DNA of 64,000 nucleotides from Rutidosis leptorrhynchoides. Lineage: Eukaryota > Streptophyta > Magnoliopsida > Asterales > Asteraceae. The position numbers were made by a program, and so were the translations under genes. How positions within the stretch are numbered: position 1 is the first letter of the stretch; every line of letters begins with the position of its first letter. Positions 38,733 through 51,518 of the stretch are shown here, piece by piece. The notes beneath the pieces were generated by a model. That model saw only the letters and a program-made list of their open reading frames with translations, was not told where the DNA came from and ran no database searches. The stretch spans positions 82,690,001-82,754,000 of the forward strand of contig NC_092339.1 of NCBI RefSeq assembly GCF_046630445.1, given 5' to 3'.

Positions 38733-41700
38733 TTAAGTAGGCGTAGTAGTCGTTGTTTCTTCCTCGAGATCTTGCGTTTCTGAATTCACGAATAGATGAG
38801 GATACTTCCTTTGCATTTGATCTTGTCTTTCCTAAGTAAACTCGGGTCCCCTTTGGGCGTTCCAACGGACTTTAACAATCGGGATTCGGCTTTGTTTCAA
38901 TGTCTTGACGGAGGTGTCCACAATTTCAACCGGTTCCTCCACAAAATGAAGTTTGTCATCAATAGTAAGTTCCTCGAGAGGGATGACGATATCGGGTTCG
39001 GCAAGACACTTTTTCAAGTTAGATACATGGAAGGTAGGATGAACGGAACTCAGTTGAGGCGGAAGATCTAAACGATAAGCAACGGTTCCAATACGCTCCA
39101 AGATTTCGAAAGGACCAATATACCGTGGATTTAGCTTCCCGCGTTTCCCAAAACGGATTACACCCTTCCAAGGTGCAACTTTTAACATTACTCGGTCACC
39201 GACTTGAAATTCAAGATCGTTGCGTCGTTTGTCGGTATAGCTCTTTTGACGACTTCGGGCCGTCCTAAGCCTATCTCGGATTTGAACGATTTTCTCGGTG
39301 GTTTCGTGAATGAGTTCGGGTCCGGTGATTTGCACATCGCCTACCTCGGCCCAACAAAGAGGTGAACGACATTTGCGGCCATATAGCGCTTCAAAAGGTG
39401 CGGCTTTAATACTCGCGTGATAACTATTGTTATAAGAGAACTCGGCGAGAGGTAAGTGCTTGTCCCAAGCTTTTCCGAAATCAACCACGCAAGCTCGTAA
39501 CATGTCTTCCAAGGTTTGAATTGTACGTTCGCTTTGTCCATCGGTTTGAGGATGATATGCGGTGCTCATGTCTAAACGCGTTCCCAACGCTTCTTGCAAT
39601 GTACGCAAAAATCTAGAAACGAAACGGCCATCTCGGTCGGAGATAATCGATAAAGGTACACCGTGTCGGGCTACGATTTCCTTAATGTAAAGTTGTGCAA
39701 GTTTCTCCATTTTGTCCGTTTCTTTCATGGCAAGGAAGTGTGCGGATTTGGTGAGACGGTCAACAATAACCCAAATGGTGTCATAACCGCCCGTCGTTTT
39801 TGGTAGTTTGGTGATAAAATCCATCGTTATTCTTTCCCACTTCCATTGCGGGATCTCGGGTTGTTGAAGTAGTCCGGACGGTCTTTGGTGTTCGGCTTTG
39901 ACTTTGGAACATGTCAAACACTTGGAAACATAAGTAGCTACGTCCCTTTTGATGTTCGGCCACCAATATAGTTGTTTAAGGTCGTGGTACATCTTATTGG
40001 CACCGGGGTGAATCAAGTATCGTGACTTATGGGCTTCATCTAAAATAAGGCTTCGTAGGTCCCCATAACTAGGCACCCAAATCCTTCCAGCGTAATATCG
40101 GAGTCCGGTCTCCCTAATTTTGAATCGAGAGACGAGAATGTTCAAGAGCTCGTGTGAGAGGTTTTCATCCTTGAGGGCCTCATCTTGGGCTACACGAATT
40201 TGACTATTGAGGTTGCTGTGAATGGTGATGTTTAAAGCTCGGATACGAAGAGGCACCGCTCTTTCTTTTCGACTTAAGGCATCGGCTACTACGTTTGCCT
40301 TCCCGGGATGGTAACGAAGCTCGCAATCGTGATCATTCAAAGTTTCAATCCACCGTCGTTGTCTCATGTTTAGTTGCTTTTGATCGAAAATGTGTTGGAG
40401 ACTTTTGTGGTCGGTAAAGATAGTACTCTTGGTTCCATAAAGATAGTGTCTCCACATTTTAAGTGCAAAGACAACGGCTCCGAGTTCGAGATCATGCGTC
40501 GTGTAGTTTCGTTCATGAATTTTGAGTTGTCGGGAGGCATAAGCAATGACTTTCTTTCGTTGCATCAATACACACCCAAAACCATGTTTCGAGGCATCGC
40601 AATATACAACAAAATCATCATTGCCTTCGGGAAGTGACAAGATAGGAGCGGTGGTTAGCTTTATCTTCAAGATTTGGAACGCGGATTCTTGCTCGGTCGC
40701 CCAAATGAATTTCTTTCCCTTGTGAGTTAATGCGGTTAGAGGACGTGCAACCAAAGAGAAGTTTTCGATAAATCTACGATAGTACCCGGCGAGACCCAAG
40801 AATTGACGAATGTGAGTAGGAGTAGTAGGAGTCTCCTATTTACTAATGGCTTCGATCTTCGTGGGATCGACTTTAATACCTTGATCACTTACAACATGAC
40901 CAAGAAATTGAACTTCCTTCAACCAAAATTCACACTTGGAGAATTTGGCATAAAGTCGTTCTTGTCTCAAGAGTTCAAGCACAAGTCGGAGATGTTGTTC
41001 GTGCTCTTCTTCATTTTTAGAATAGATTAATATATCATCGATGAACACAATAACGAATTTATCGAGATACTGTTTGCACACGCGGTTCATAAGATCCATG
41101 AACACCGCCGGTGCGTTAGTGAGACCAAATGGCATGACGAGGAATTCATAACTACCATAACGAGTCCGGAAAGCGGTTTTGGAGACATCTTCCCCCTTAA
41201 CCCTTAATTGATGATAACCCGAGCGGAGATCAATTTTCGAATATACACAAGACCCTTGTAGTTGATCAAAGAGGTCATCGATGCGAGGAAGAGGATATCG
41301 GTTCTTAACCGTCAATTTATTTAGTTCACGATAATCAATGCACATTCGTAGGGATCCGTCTTTCTTTTTAACAAACAAAATCGGAGCGCCCCAAGGTGAA
41401 TGGCTAGGTTGGATAAAAACACGGTCAAGTAGTTCTTGGATTTGACTTTGCAATTCTTGCATTTCGGATGGAGCAAGTCTATACGGTGCACGTGCTACGG
41501 GTGCGGCTCCCGGAATAAGATCGATTTGGAATTCAACCGGTCGATAAGGTGGAAGACCCGGCAACTCATCGGGAAATACATCGGAAAAGTCACTAACAAT
41601 TGGCACATCATCGATATGCTTCTCATCGGACTCGACTTTCTTAACGTGGGCAAGGATCGCAAAACAACCCTTACGGAGTAGTTTTCTAACTTTAAGGCAC

Positions 41701-43054
41701 GAAACGAGGTTGAGTCTGGTGCAACTCTTATCGCCATAAACAATCAAGGGTTCACCATTCTCGATAGGAATTCGGATTGCGTTTAGATCACAAAGGATGT
41801 GAGATTTCGTTTTGACTAACCAATTCATACCGATTATTACATCAAAGCTTCCTAGTTCCATGGGTATCAAGTCAATTTCAAATTCCTTACCCAAAATGTT
41901 TAACGTACACCCCCGGTAATATGTGTCGGTACTTAATAGTTTCCCGTTAGCCACTTCAATGGTATAAGTGGTATCTAATGGAAGAGGTGGAGTGCTAAAA
42001 GAATGAGTCAAAGTCTTGGATACAAAGCATTTATCGGCACCCGAATCGAATAAGCAAGAGACATAAGAATTGTTGAGAAGAAACGTACCCGTGACTAGTT
42101 CAGTGTCATCCCGGGCTTCCTCGGTGTTGATGTTGAAAGCTCGGCTGCGCGTATTGGGGTTATCTTTCCTCTTCGGGCATGCATTTCTATAATGGCCCGT
42201 TTGGCCACATTCGTAACAAGTGCCCATCTTTGTTGCATTGGGCCACTTTCGAGCGACGGGAGTGGCACTTTTACAATCGTTGGCCTTATGACCACTTCCT
42301 TGGCACCGATGGCAAATTAGCTTACTACATTCGCCAAAGTGATGTTTGTTGCATTTGTTGCAAAGAGGTAGAATTCCGGCATAACCCTTCTTGCCGTCGG
42401 AGGTGAAAGATTTCTTGGCAAAGTTGTTGTTGCTTGATTGGGGAGCTTCCCATTTTCTTTTGTTGTTACCCGACTTGTCCTCGGCTTTAGGTGCTGGTAC
42501 GACGATTTCGTCCACTCTCTCTATCAATTTGGGGGCCATGTTCAAAGCTTCTTGATGATTAGGGGGTTTGGATGACATTACTCCGTGTTTGATGCTCTTT
42601 GGAAGACCATCCATGTAAAGTTCAACCCTTAAAGCTTCGGGGTTCACAAGATTTGGGCACATCAAGGCTAGTTCGGAAAATCGTTGATTATAAGCCTTGA
42701 GATCATTTCCGATCGCCTTTAAAGTTCTTAGCTCTTGTTTGAGCCTTCGGGTTTCTTCACGAGGGAAATATTCGACAATCATCTTTTCCCTCAAGTCGGC
42801 CCAAGAGAGGGCGTGAGCTTCATCGGTACCCACCGATTGTACATAAGTATTCCACCATGTAAGAGCGACACCGGCGAAGGTGTGAGTGGAGTATTTGACC
42901 TTGTCTTGGTCCCGACAACCGCTTATGCTAAAGACAACTTCCGTTTGCTCAAACCATCGGGTGAGCACGACCGGTCCCCCGGTTCCATCAAAAGTGTGAG
43001 GTTTGCACCCCATGAACGCTTTATAGGAGCATCCTTCGTTTGAGTTACCGGCTC

Positions 43055-43085
<31 letters not shown>

Positions 43086-43244
43086 TTTGTTGTGGTGGTT
43101 GTTATTATTATTGTTGTTGGATGAGTGACCGGCCATGGCCGCATCTACGGCGGTAGCTATCATCCGTTCGAGAGCTTGTTCGGGAGTTTCATTGCGGCGT
43201 ACACGACGAGGAGCCATTGTTCCTTCAAGACACAAGAATATCAT
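38733..43244 (-). pseudogene. Chromovirus 2 gag-pol with two nonsense codons
   Basis: One frame runs from gag to the chromodomain-like tail. The likely start is [10 protein letters not shown] near 43217. Gag has a poly-Asn run, [12 protein letters not shown], and knuckles [12 protein letters not shown] and [14 protein letters not shown]. Protease has [10 protein letters not shown] near 42040. RT has [12 protein letters not shown] and [13 protein letters not shown] near 41030. A TAG at 40836-40838 replaces the Trp of [10 protein letters not shown] seen in element 1. RNase H (VYCDASKHGFG), the integrase zinc finger, [15 protein letters not shown] and SERTIQTLE follow. A second TAG near 38832, again for Trp (FTWERQ), cuts the last 30 residues. 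Both changes are TGG to TAG, that is, C-to-T on the plus strand. Confidence 0.9.
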
Positions 43245-43620
43245 TGATTAGTATTCTCAATAATACTAACCGTGATATAGAATAAAGATAAAGAGAAGTT
43301 TTTCCTCGACTCGCCTTAAATTCTTTATGTCATAATGTCGGAACGTTCATATGAGTCACCGTAATATAATCCCGGAAATTATATTACCCTGATTCATATG
43401 TGCATTCGACATCATTTCATATAGTCAAGGTGGCGTGTCAATCAAATTAAACAACGTGAGATTAAGATGAACTAAGAGTAGATATGAGTAGAAGCGTTCG
43501 AGTATAAATGCACAAGTAGTCAAGTAATTCCTACTTCAAGTCTATATGCCGGTTGTAGTCTAGACTCACCAATGTACCCTATGACTCGGGGTCGACACCA
43601 ATGAACTCTAAATCCCTACA

Positions 43621-43638
43621 ACCAACGCTCTGATACCA
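43621..43638 (-). other. Primer binding site, initiator Met tRNA
   Basis: The minus strand reads TGGTATCAGAGCGTTGGT, two bases from the end of the 5' LTR, and is complementary to the 3' end of plant initiator tRNA-Met. Confidence 0.9.
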
Positions 43639-43640
43639 TC

Positions 43641-46005
43641 TGTAGCGACCCGACAAAATCGTCATTGACGGCGCCGTCTACTTAGGTCCCGTTACGTGGT
43701 CATAAGTCTTTAAAACAACGTTTGACCAAAAGATATGTCGCATTTATTTCAAATGTAAAGATTGTTCAAAGTTTACGAGAATAGTTCCACCACAAGTTAC
43801 GTTACGAAGTTATAAGTACAAATGAAACTTATGCGACACAATTTAAAAGTAGCCAAAAGACGCTCCGTGTATGCATATATACTCGACATCCAATGCAAGT
43901 ATCAAAATAATGAGCGGAAGCATGTATCATGTATCGTTCAAGGACCTGAGAAAAACATAGAAATCTGTCAACGAAAACGTTGGTGAAATCATAGGTTTAA
44001 GTAAGTAAGTACAAGTGAACCACAAGATTTGCATCAATGAAATAATAGTAATACATTCCAAAAGTTTGTTTCACGAGCACCCAATTATCAATGCTTAACA
44101 TTCCTTCCATAGAACCCCATCACTTAGTGCTAGAACATACACTGTTTCTCGAAAATATATTTCATTCGTAAACGGTAGCGAACCGTTTGAATGAGGGTTT
44201 GTCAAACCCATATGGATCCATACAACATAAGTTCTCGCTTACACCCGGCAAGTGTAACTAATGATAATCGAATTGAGGATTTTGTTCTAAACTCGTATGT
44301 AGAATGTTTGTTTTCCTGTACTTGTGTTCACTTAGTAAAGAAATGTTTATGTTTTCTCATCCCAAATGTAAGTTCAAAAAGAGTAAAAGTGGGACTATGA
44401 TCTCACCTTGAGTGCACGAGTAGTAAAGTACTTCAACAAGTAAACGTGTGCAAAGAACAATGCTAGTCTTGACCTAAACAATAGGTTGTATCAATAACGG
44501 TAAACACGATAGGTCAAAGATGTTCAATTAGTCCTATGGCTCGTTAAGACTCGATCATAATAGCATGTGAATCAAATTGTCATGTTTCATGCAAGGTACA
44601 AGTATAAAAACATGTTAGAACGATTGCACAAATATTTGGTTAAGTTTGATTAAAAGTCAACTTGGTCGGGTCAAAGTCAACGAAAAAGTCAACATGTTCG
44701 GGTCGGGTCCCGAACTATTTTTCTGAGGTTTTTAATCATATATGAGCATGTTAGAACAAGTTTCATGTGAATCGGAGGTCCGTAGTATGCCAAACATTTT
44801 TTGTATTTTGGACATGGAGGTCAGAACCTGACCACGGCATATGCCGCGCCGCGGCCAGAGGTGTCGCGCCGCGACATTAGGCGTGGCCTGGTACCTGGTC
44901 AGTTTCAAAAGTTCAAGTCTTGATCCAAAATTCAATTTAGCACAAAACGCAAACCGTAAACACTTAGAATACGCATCTTATATCATTGGAAAGCTCTTTT
45001 GTCAAGGAATACAATTAACTACCTTTCACAAGCAAAAACATCCATTACAATAACCGAAAGCTCGTCAATTGATCAAGAAAGGTTTATTTTCAAAGTTTCA
45101 AGTTCGTAAAACGTATTTTATGATTCGGGAATCCAATTCACACATATGATATGCCATTTTGAAGGTAATGAAGCATACATTACAACTAAACACCTATTAA
45201 TAACATTTCATGGCATTCGAAACATCAAAAGCTCGTTTTAAGTTTATCAAACCATAACCAAAATCCACAAAAATCAATATTCATGTTTTTGAAGTTTTCT
45301 TAATCAACCTACGCATCAAAACGAAGCTAGTGATACTAGTAACACAATTAAAACATGAACTTTAACAATCAAACAACATTTAATCTTCCAAAATGCAAGA
45401 TTAAGCAAACCCATTTCAAATGTTCAAACTAGTTACTCAAAACAACAAATTGAGCAAGTAAATCATATATTCATGCTAGACACGAGCCATAGACACTAAC
45501 TAACACCATTTCAAATCAAAAACACAAATTTAGAGAAATCTAGAGTTTTAGAAATGTTACCCAAACGAGATGAAGTTGGTATCAAATTGTAGAGGATGAA
45601 GAGAGGATTCCAAATATATAATTTGTTTTGTTGTAAGCCTCCTAGATCGAATTTAGATGATGAATGATTGAATTGGGTGTTTGTGTGTTCTTGAGATGGA
45701 GAGAAAAAGAGATGAGGGAGATGATGAAAATGAATGAATGGTAGAAAGTGGGTTGACTAGTTGACCTAGTCAACTAGTTTGCCCACTTGGCAACTCCGGT
45801 CCCTCGAGTTTAAAAGCGGGTGCGGGATTTTACCGAACGAATATTTTAAAAACGCAAATTAACGAGCGATGTTATAATTAAATAACGGGAATATTAAGAA
45901 CGTTAGTTAACGAAAGATACAAATTTAGATAACGAAAGATATTATCAAAAAAAAAAGACGGTGTTAAAAAATAAATTTAACGGAAAAAAAATTCGGGATG
46001 TTACA
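43641..46005 (-). repeat. Chromovirus 2 5' LTR
   Basis: It is nearly identical to the 3' LTR at 36331. GC palindromes are at 44844-44854 and 44863-44875. Confidence 0.93.
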
Positions 46006-46010
46006 GAACA

Positions 46011-47225
46011 TGTCAAACACTTGGAAACATAAGTAGCTATGTCCCTTTTGATGTTCGGCCACCAATATTGTTGTTTAAGGTCGTGGTACATCTTATTGGC
46101 ACCCGGGTGAATCGAATATCTTAACTTATGGGCTTCATTTAAAATAAGGTTTCGCAAGTCCCCATAACTAGGTACCCAAATTCTTCCGGCGAAATATCAG
46201 AGTCCGGTTTCCTTAACTTCAAATCAAGAGGTGAGGATGTTCAAGCGTTCGAGAGAGATATTTTCATCCTTGAGAGCCTCATCCTGAGCTACATGAATTT
46301 GGTTATTGAGATTGGTGTGGATAGTGATGTTCAATGCTCGGACACGAAGAGGCACCGCTCTTTCTTTTCGGCTTAAGGCATCGGCTACTACATTTGCCTT
46401 TCCGGGATGGTAACGAAGCTCGCAATCGTAATCGTTTATGGTTTCAATCCACCTTCGTTGTCTCATGTTTAGTTGCTTTTGATTGAAGATGTGTTGGAGG
46501 CTTTTATGATCGGTAAAGATAGTACTCTTGGTTCCATAAAGATAGTGTCTCCACATTTTAAGTGCAAAGACAACGGCTCCGAGTTCGAGATCATGGGTCG
46601 TATAATTCCATTCGTGAACTTTTAGTTATCGCGAGGCATAAGCAATGACTTTCTCTCGTTGCATCAATACACACCGAAAACCATGTTTTTGAGGCATCGC
46701 AATACACAACAAAATCATCGTTGCCCTCGGGGAGGGATAAGATAGGAGCGGTGGTTAGCTTCTTCTTCAAGATTTGAAATGCGGATTCTTGTTCGGTTGA
46801 CCAAATGAATTTCTTTCCCTTGTGAGTCAACGCGGTTAGAGGACGTGCAACTAAAGAGAAATTTTCGATGAATCTACGATAGTATCCGGCGAGACCCAAG
46901 AATTGACGAATATGAGTAGGGGTGGTAGGAGTCTCCCATTTACTAATGGCTTCGATTTTCGATGGATCGACTTTAATACCTTGGTCACTTACAACATGAC
47001 CAAGAAATTGAACTTCCTTCAACCAAAATTCACACTTGGAGAATTTGGCATAGAGTCGTTCTTGTCTAAGAAGTTCTAGCACAAGTCGGAGATGTTGTTC
47101 GTGTTCCTCTTCGCTTTTGAAATAGATTAAGATGTCATCTATGAATACAATAACGAATCTGTCGAGATACGGTTTGCACACGCGGTTCATGAGATCCATG
47201 AACACCGCCGGTGCGTTAGTGAGAC
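46011..47225 (-). pseudogene. Chromovirus 1 RT, RNase H and integrase zinc finger, frameshifted
   Basis: RT reads from [17 protein letters not shown] and [13 protein letters not shown] near 47205-47125 through [15 protein letters not shown]. RNase H is broken by frameshifts near 46600-46680. It continues as [20 protein letters not shown] and the integrase zinc finger ([13 protein letters not shown], then CLTCS). It stops at the GAACA site. It is more decayed than element 2, consistent with greater age. Confidence 0.85.
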
Positions 47226-49207
47226 TGATGTGCAGCGGGGTGTATATAAAATAGCTTATATTTTACTAGGAAAAACTATTAAATACGATACAATTTTACA
47301 CAAGATATTTATTTATTTATAGAATGGATATACTTAAACCTTGCTACAACACTTATAGGCAGTGTACCTAATCGTACAGTAGTGTAGTTTTTAGTAAGTC
47401 CGGTTCGTTCCACAGGGAAATCTTTAAACAAAGCTCAACGCTATATTAGTTTACTTTTATTAAAAATACAAATATATATATAAGTAATATTATTATTATA
47501 AAGGGGGGTTTTTACCGTTTAATGACCGGTTTGTCGATTTTAAGACTTTAGTCGCAGTTAAAACCTAATGTAAAATATAAAATAAATACAAGATTTAAAT
47601 TAAAGCGTAAAGTAAATAACGATAATGAAATTGCGAATAATAAAAATGCGATAAAATAAAATTGCGATAATTAAAAAGTACGATAATTAAAAGTGCGATT
47701 AAATAACAATAAATAAAAGTGCGATAATTAGAAGTGCAATTAAATATAAAATAAAGGAAATTAAATATGAAATAAAAGAATTATGCTTATTTAAACTTCC
47801 GTAATCATGATGTTCGACGTGTTGATTTTAGTTTTATGCCCATGGGTTAATTGTCCTTTGTCCTGGATTATTTAATATGTCCGTCTGGTTTTTGTCCATA
47901 ACAGTCCATCAGTCATAAATATAAATTGCAAGTGTCCTTGTCAAATTATTATTATACCCGAAGTTAAATATTCCAACTAATTGGGGATTCGAATTGTAAC
48001 AAGGTTTTAATACTTTGTTTAATGAATACACCAGGTTATCGACTGCGTGTAAACCAAGGTTTTACTACTTTGTTAACAATTACACCAATTACCATTGAAT
48101 GTAATTTCACCCCTGTTTTAATTATTCTAGTGGCTATTAATCCATTCCCGTGTCCGGTTAAATGAACGATTATTCGTACATATAAATACCCCGCCCATCG
48201 TGTCCGATCGAGTGTATATGGTAATTTATAGGGACGCCCAATTGTAAATCTTTATATTAACATTAACAAACTTTCATTTAGTTAAACAAATATAAAGCCC
48301 ATTAATAGCCCATAGTCTAATTTCTACAAGTGTCGTTCTTTTATCCAAACCCCAATCATGGTACAAAGCCCAATTACCCAATTTTAGTAATTAGCCCAAC
48401 ATCATGATTACTTCATTTTAAATAAGCATAATAATAACTTAGCTACGAGACATTAATGTAAAAAGGTTGAACATAACTTACAATGATTAAAAATAGCGTA
48501 GCGTTACACGGACAGAATTTCGACTTACACCCTTACAACATTCGCTAACATACCCTTATTATTAGAATTAAAATTAAAATTAAAATATAAATTATATATA
48601 TAAATATAAATTTTACGTATGAAGAGGAAGAAAAAGATGATGAATTTTGATCAGAATTCGGTTGGCTTTATAGCCAGAGTTGATTTTTGGGGCTCCGCGA
48701 CTCGCGGCAAAATGCTCTTCAAACTCCGCGAGTCGCGGAGATAGAAATTACAGCTCAGTCCTTGGAGTTTTCTCTGCCGACGGTTTTTAATATATATATA
48801 TAATATATATATAATTAATATAATTAATTATATATTATATTATATTTCTATACATAGTTAACTTGTAATTTTTAGTCCGTTGCGTCGAGCGTTAAGAGTT
48901 GACTCTGGTCCCGGTTCCGGATTTTCGAACGTCCTCGCGTACAATTTAATATCTTGTACTTTGCGTTTTGAATCTTGTACTTTTGTAATTTCGAGACGTT
49001 TCTTATCAATAATTGGAACCTTTTTGATTGTCTTTTGTACTTTTGAGCTTTTTGGTCGTTTGCGTCTTCAATTCGTCGAATCTGTCTTTTGTCTTCACCT
49101 TTTATTATTTAAACGAATATCACTTGTAAATAGAACAATTGCAACTAAAAGCTTGTCTTTCTTGAGGAATAATGCTATGAAATATATGTTCGTTTTTAGC
49201 ATTATCA
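47226..49207 (-). repeat. Athila 3' LTR (1982 bp)
   Basis: On the plus strand it starts TGATGTGCAGCGGGG and ends TTAGCATTATCA. A long (TA)n-like tract lies near 48791-48848, and GC palindromes at 48693-48707 and 48724-48740. About seven differences from the right copy were counted over 1925 bp. The adjacent polypurine tract reads AAGTGTGGGAATATT on the minus strand (49208-49222). Confidence 0.93.
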
Positions 49208-49222
49208 AATATTCCCACACTT

Positions 49223-51518
49223 GAGCGTTGCTTGTCCTCAAGCAATATTGTCTTGAAATACTAGAATCACTTCTTTATTCTTCACACTTTGTACATCAGT
49301 GATTCCTATACGGCGGTATAAACAATGGTAGTAACGATATGGTTTACAGTCCCACATGACTATAAAAATTTAGATCCATTAAGGAAATTGGATCTTTATG
49401 AAAACATTTGATCTTTTGAAATCTAGTTTTTACCCTAGATAAGTTTTCCGGAATAACCCTTTACCGGTGTTTGCAAAATATTTTTGTGGGTTTGGTGGGT
49501 TTCAGATTTGAAAATTTTAGCTCAAAACTTGCGGTTTTGTGTCACCCACTTGCTAACCTTGTATTAGGAAAGCAACACGTCCAGTTTACTTGTTCCGTAT
49601 ATTACCTTTCGGCAAACTACCGTCCGGTTGTAAAGGAAAGCGTTGAACAAGCAACTGTTAAGGCAATGTCCCGTGACATGCTTTTAATTATGGTCTATAA
49701 CGTGTCGGACGCAATTACTATCCTTGGTAGGAGCAATAGTATAGCTCACCCTTATAATTTTTCGGTCTGGCACAAGGTCCTGTCTTTGACCACTATGCAA
49801 CCACCGTTCTTACGGTTGACACCCGATTTAGTTCAGGTGACCTAATGAATTCCAGGTGAATTCCTAGGATTTTACGTTCAATGGTAATGAACGCATTGAA
49901 AATAGGGTTTTCAGAAAACAAATCGGTTTGTAATTTTGATCAAAATATTTTCTCGTTCAAGCTCGAGTTTAGATATCATCGAATTCCATGAGTTTGTAAT
50001 TCTCAATCTTTAAGGTCAATCTCTAGGATTGAGTAATATCAGTCTTAAAAGCTGATTTTTAATCTTTAAGGAGATTATCCTTTCTAGGGATCTGATTCAT
50101 TAGTCTTATCAAGCTAATTTGCACGGTGCCCCCCCATTGTACGAGATAAATCCTTCTCATGGTTAGGATAAATCTGACCAATTGGCGACCCTGTTTTATG
50201 CTGAGGTCCGTGGATTTCCTGCTGATTTTAGAGATGACTTTCTAGATTTTTCGTCAACCTACAGCTGGTCTGAACGACAACTTCATGACCTAAATCAAGA
50301 AGCGCATGTCTTTTTCGGAAGACTTTACTTCCTTTTAATGATGGAATTGATTCATCGTGTAGATCCATCTCTTCTTTTCTTTCATTGGGTAAAACAGTTT
50401 AGTTTAGCTCAAAGCAAAAGTATTTTCAGTTATTTGTTATAGATATATGTGACATATGTTTAAAATAACTTGGTAAATTTTCCCACACTTGGCTTTTATT
50501 TTCCTTTTTATCGTCCTCTATTCCATTTTAAATGAATTTTAACATTTTAGTTTGTTTCTCAATTTATGTCCTTTCCGAGGTAACAATAATTTCGGTGTTA
50601 AAACCTAGTTTTATCGTTCATAAATATGTATAAACATGATTTTAATTCATTTAATTGAAAATTTTGAAAAATTTTACTAGAATTGGGTACTCAGTATATA
50701 AGACTAGGGCTGTTTTTTATTATCAGAGAGCACTAGATTCTAATACAACTACTGCTTTACTAGTATTTTTAATGGTAACCAAGTGTATAAAGTAAAAAAT
50801 TTTTAAAATCCGAAAGAATTTAACCCCTTCCCACACTTAAGATCTTGCAATGCCCTCATTTGCAAGAAATCAGTAACAATTTAAATTATTGAGGGTGATT
50901 AGTGTGAAAATGATTAAATTTTACCAAAGTTTCCAAATATATTGGCGTTTGTTTGCTGAATGATAAATGGTGCACATCATTTGTTCATTCCGTCTTGTTG
51001 TTATTTCACATATATTTTGCATCTTGTCGTCAAAATTAGTTGCTTTTGCTGAACTTAATGCCAGTCTTTGAAAATGCGTTGTTTTACCCTGTTGTGTACA
51101 TAAGATAAACTGCAAACATATATACATATTTTTGAAGTTTGGTATATTACCCCACATTCAAAAATTATTAAAATCTAAGAATAAAAGTTAGACAATTATA
51201 AAAATGATTACAATATTAACAAAAATATTAAATGTATCAATAATTACAAATTACAAAATAAAAAAAAATAATAAGTAAACTAAGGATGATATTGGTACCA
51301 ATAGGGGTTCCAGGCATAACCATAAGTTCTATAGAATGCTTCGGCAGGGTCATACGTAGGATATGGTGGCTGCATCTCTATCGATCAAGGAGGGAAGACG
51401 GGTTTCGGTGTAGGAATATAGTTTCTACCTATATGTTGGCAATGAGCTATGATCTGGTTCTGATGAACTTGCCAATCTTCAAATGCTCTCTGTCTAGCAT
51501 TTTCGTATTCCTGAGAAG
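49223..51518 (-). other. Athila 3' untranslated region
   Basis: This is non-coding on the element's strand. Two frames are open on the opposite strand (49471-49845, 124 codons; 50182-50442, 86 codons). Neither resembles a known protein. It is AT-rich, with several runs of cccacactt that resemble the polypurine-tract region near 50480, 50828 and 51150. Confidence 0.6.

Larger units (their letters stand above)
36331..46005 (-). mobile_element. Chromovirus Gypsy element 2, complete
   Basis: The 9675-bp element has LTRs of 2367 and 2365 bp that differ at about a dozen positions in my reading. The target-site duplication is GAACA (36326-36330 and 46006-46010), and the insertion is in the integrase of element 1. 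The primer binding site, gag-pol and PPT are all present. Two nonsense changes in pol are the only coding damage I see. Confidence 0.93.
32739..47225 (-). mobile_element. Chromovirus Gypsy element 1, host of two insertions
   Basis: The 3' LTR is at 32739-35116. The integrase runs from 35152 to 36330 and resumes at 46011 after chromovirus 2 (target-site duplication GAACA). RNase H and RT follow to 47225, where Athila enters at the codons for [10 protein letters not shown]. The 5' part lies beyond the window. The candidate left duplication is CATCC (32734-32738). It is similar to chromovirus 2 throughout, but the LTRs differ clearly. The lineage is probably Tekay-like; I am not certain. Confidence 0.85.

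Noticed and set aside
38832..43244. Two separate proteins, gag-RT and RNase H-integrase, in chromovirus 2
   Set aside because: Both parts are in one frame and element 1 has a Trp codon where the stop occurs. It is one mutated polyprotein.
48880..49224. 114-codon plus-strand open frame in the Athila LTR
   Set aside because: It lies antisense within the LTR, runs past the LTR edge into the polypurine tract, and is hydrophobic with no family resemblance. Chance is more likely.
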